Shown here: piece by piece, positions 6,267 to 6,741 of the stretch
How positions within the stretch are numbered: position 1 is the first letter of the stretch
Layout: every line of letters begins with the position of its first letter
Origin: Prosthecobacter debontii
GTDB lineage: Bacteria; Verrucomicrobiota; Verrucomicrobiia; Verrucomicrobiales; Akkermansiaceae
DNA: 6,741 nt
Assembly: GCA_945883455.1 (NCBI GenBank)
Contig: CAMCXJ010000114.1
Location: 1 to 6,741, forward strand
Direction: 5' to 3'
Notes under the pieces: generated by a model
Databases searched by the model: none
Told to the model about the DNA's origin: nothing
The model's input: the letters and a program-made list of their open reading frames with translations, nothing else
Translations under genes and position numbers: made by a program

Positions 6267-6741
6267 ATGAATCCGTTGCCCCGCCTCACGCTCGCCGATC
6301 AGACCGCCGCCCATTTGCGCGAGCGGCTGGGATCCGGGCACTGGGGGGGCAAGGTGCCCGGGGTGGTCCGCCTGGGCGCGGAGTTGCATGTTTCCCAGAC
6401 CACGGTGCGGGCAGCGCTGCGCAAGCTCGAAGCTGAGGGCTTGATCGCGCCCGGTGGGCGCTGCCGCAGGCGCCAGGTGACGGCGGGCACAGGGCGCGGC
6501 GGACGGCGGGGGCTGAGCGTGGGCATCCTGCTGCATGACGAGCGTCCCGAGGGGCAATCCAAATCGACGCCCCTGATCCCGGAGCCGATCGCGCTGAGAA
6601 TCCAACACGCCTTGGAAGCCGTCGGCCACGAGGTTTTCTTCCCCCGCCAATCCCAAGTCGAATTGGACCACGATGTCCGTCGCATCACCCGCCACCTCCG
6701 CCAAACCCCGGCCGATGCCTGGATCGTGATAGCCGGATCAA
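6267..6741 (+). CDS. GntR-type HTH regulator with LacI/GalR-like sensor domain (3' partial)
   Basis: The frame is open from the ATG at 6267 to the window end, giving 158 residues. Residues 8-72 are a GntR-type winged helix: LADQTAAHLRERLGSGHW, then the recognition region LHVSQTTVRAALRKLEAEG at 40-58, and a basic wing (RCRRRQ at 65-70). After a Gly/Arg-rich linker (74-82) comes LSVGILLH at 83-90, the first strand of a periplasmic-binding-protein-like sensor as in LacI/GalR, continuing with the helix ALRIQHALEAVG and HEVFFPRQ, and ADAWIVIAGS at 149-158. GntR DNA-binding domains joined to LacI-like sensors are common in Verrucomicrobia and usually sense sugars; the ligand here is unknown. There is no Shine-Dalgarno sequence. 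A run of seven G at 6343-6349 lies in the codons for Trp-Gly-Gly, and the frame is right on both sides of it. Confidence 0.88.
   Translation, partial: MNPLPRLTLADQTAAHLRERLGSGHWGGKVPGVVRLGAELHVSQTTVRAALRKLEAEGLIAPGGRCRRRQVTAGTGRGGRRGLSVGILLHDERPEGQSKSTPLIPEPIALRIQHALEAVGHEVFFPRQSQVELDHDVRRITRHLRQTPADAWIVIAGS

Noticed and set aside
6343..6349. Frameshift at the run of seven G in the regulator gene
   Set aside because: The GntR-type pattern (GHWGGKVPG followed by the HTH) is in frame on both sides of the run.
1..6741. A novel multi-gene system
   Set aside because: The genes belong to known, functionally unrelated families on mixed strands, with no shared operon or accessory-type genes; only the intergenic repeats go beyond ordinary content.

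Overview
The window looks like chromosomal DNA of a member of the Verrucomicrobiota, probably class Verrucomicrobiae. The grounds are its high GC content, the truncated dehydrogenase/HEAT/cytochrome c protein at the left edge (an architecture expanded in Planctomycetes and Verrucomicrobia), a GntR-type helix-turn-helix joined to a LacI-like sensor domain at the right edge, and start codons with no Shine-Dalgarno sequence. This placement is inferred from family knowledge; no taxonomic marker was compared.

Layout, left to right. Positions 1-2832 (+) hold most of a large periplasmic heme protein whose N-terminus lies outside the window. Converging on it is the RNase P RNA gene rnpB (about 3284 to 2886, -). 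Upstream of rnpB on the same strand is a small DUF456 membrane protein gene (3881 to 3378, -). A short intergenic region of 97 bases separates it from a divergent D-alanyl-D-alanine carboxypeptidase gene (3979-4923, +). That gene is followed after 45 bases by a phosphofructokinase gene of the mixed-substrate clade (4969-6042, +). After a 224-base intergenic region, a GntR/LacI-like regulator begins at 6267 and runs off the right edge.

The genes are mostly unrelated housekeeping functions: tRNA 5' processing, peptidoglycan trimming, glycolysis, periplasmic oxidation and a sugar-type regulator. I see no defence system, mobile element or biosynthetic cluster, and no evidence of a new multi-gene system.

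The interesting signal is between the genes. Two copies of a short element made of TTTAAAG-like heptamers sit directly after two unrelated stop codons, and the second runs up to the phosphofructokinase start codon. A different CTGAAA-based repeat forms a 26-base inverted repeat around the putative rnpB promoter. All four protein start codons in the window lack a Shine-Dalgarno sequence and have a TANNNT hexamer 6-10 bases upstream, which suggests leaderless or nearly leaderless transcription.
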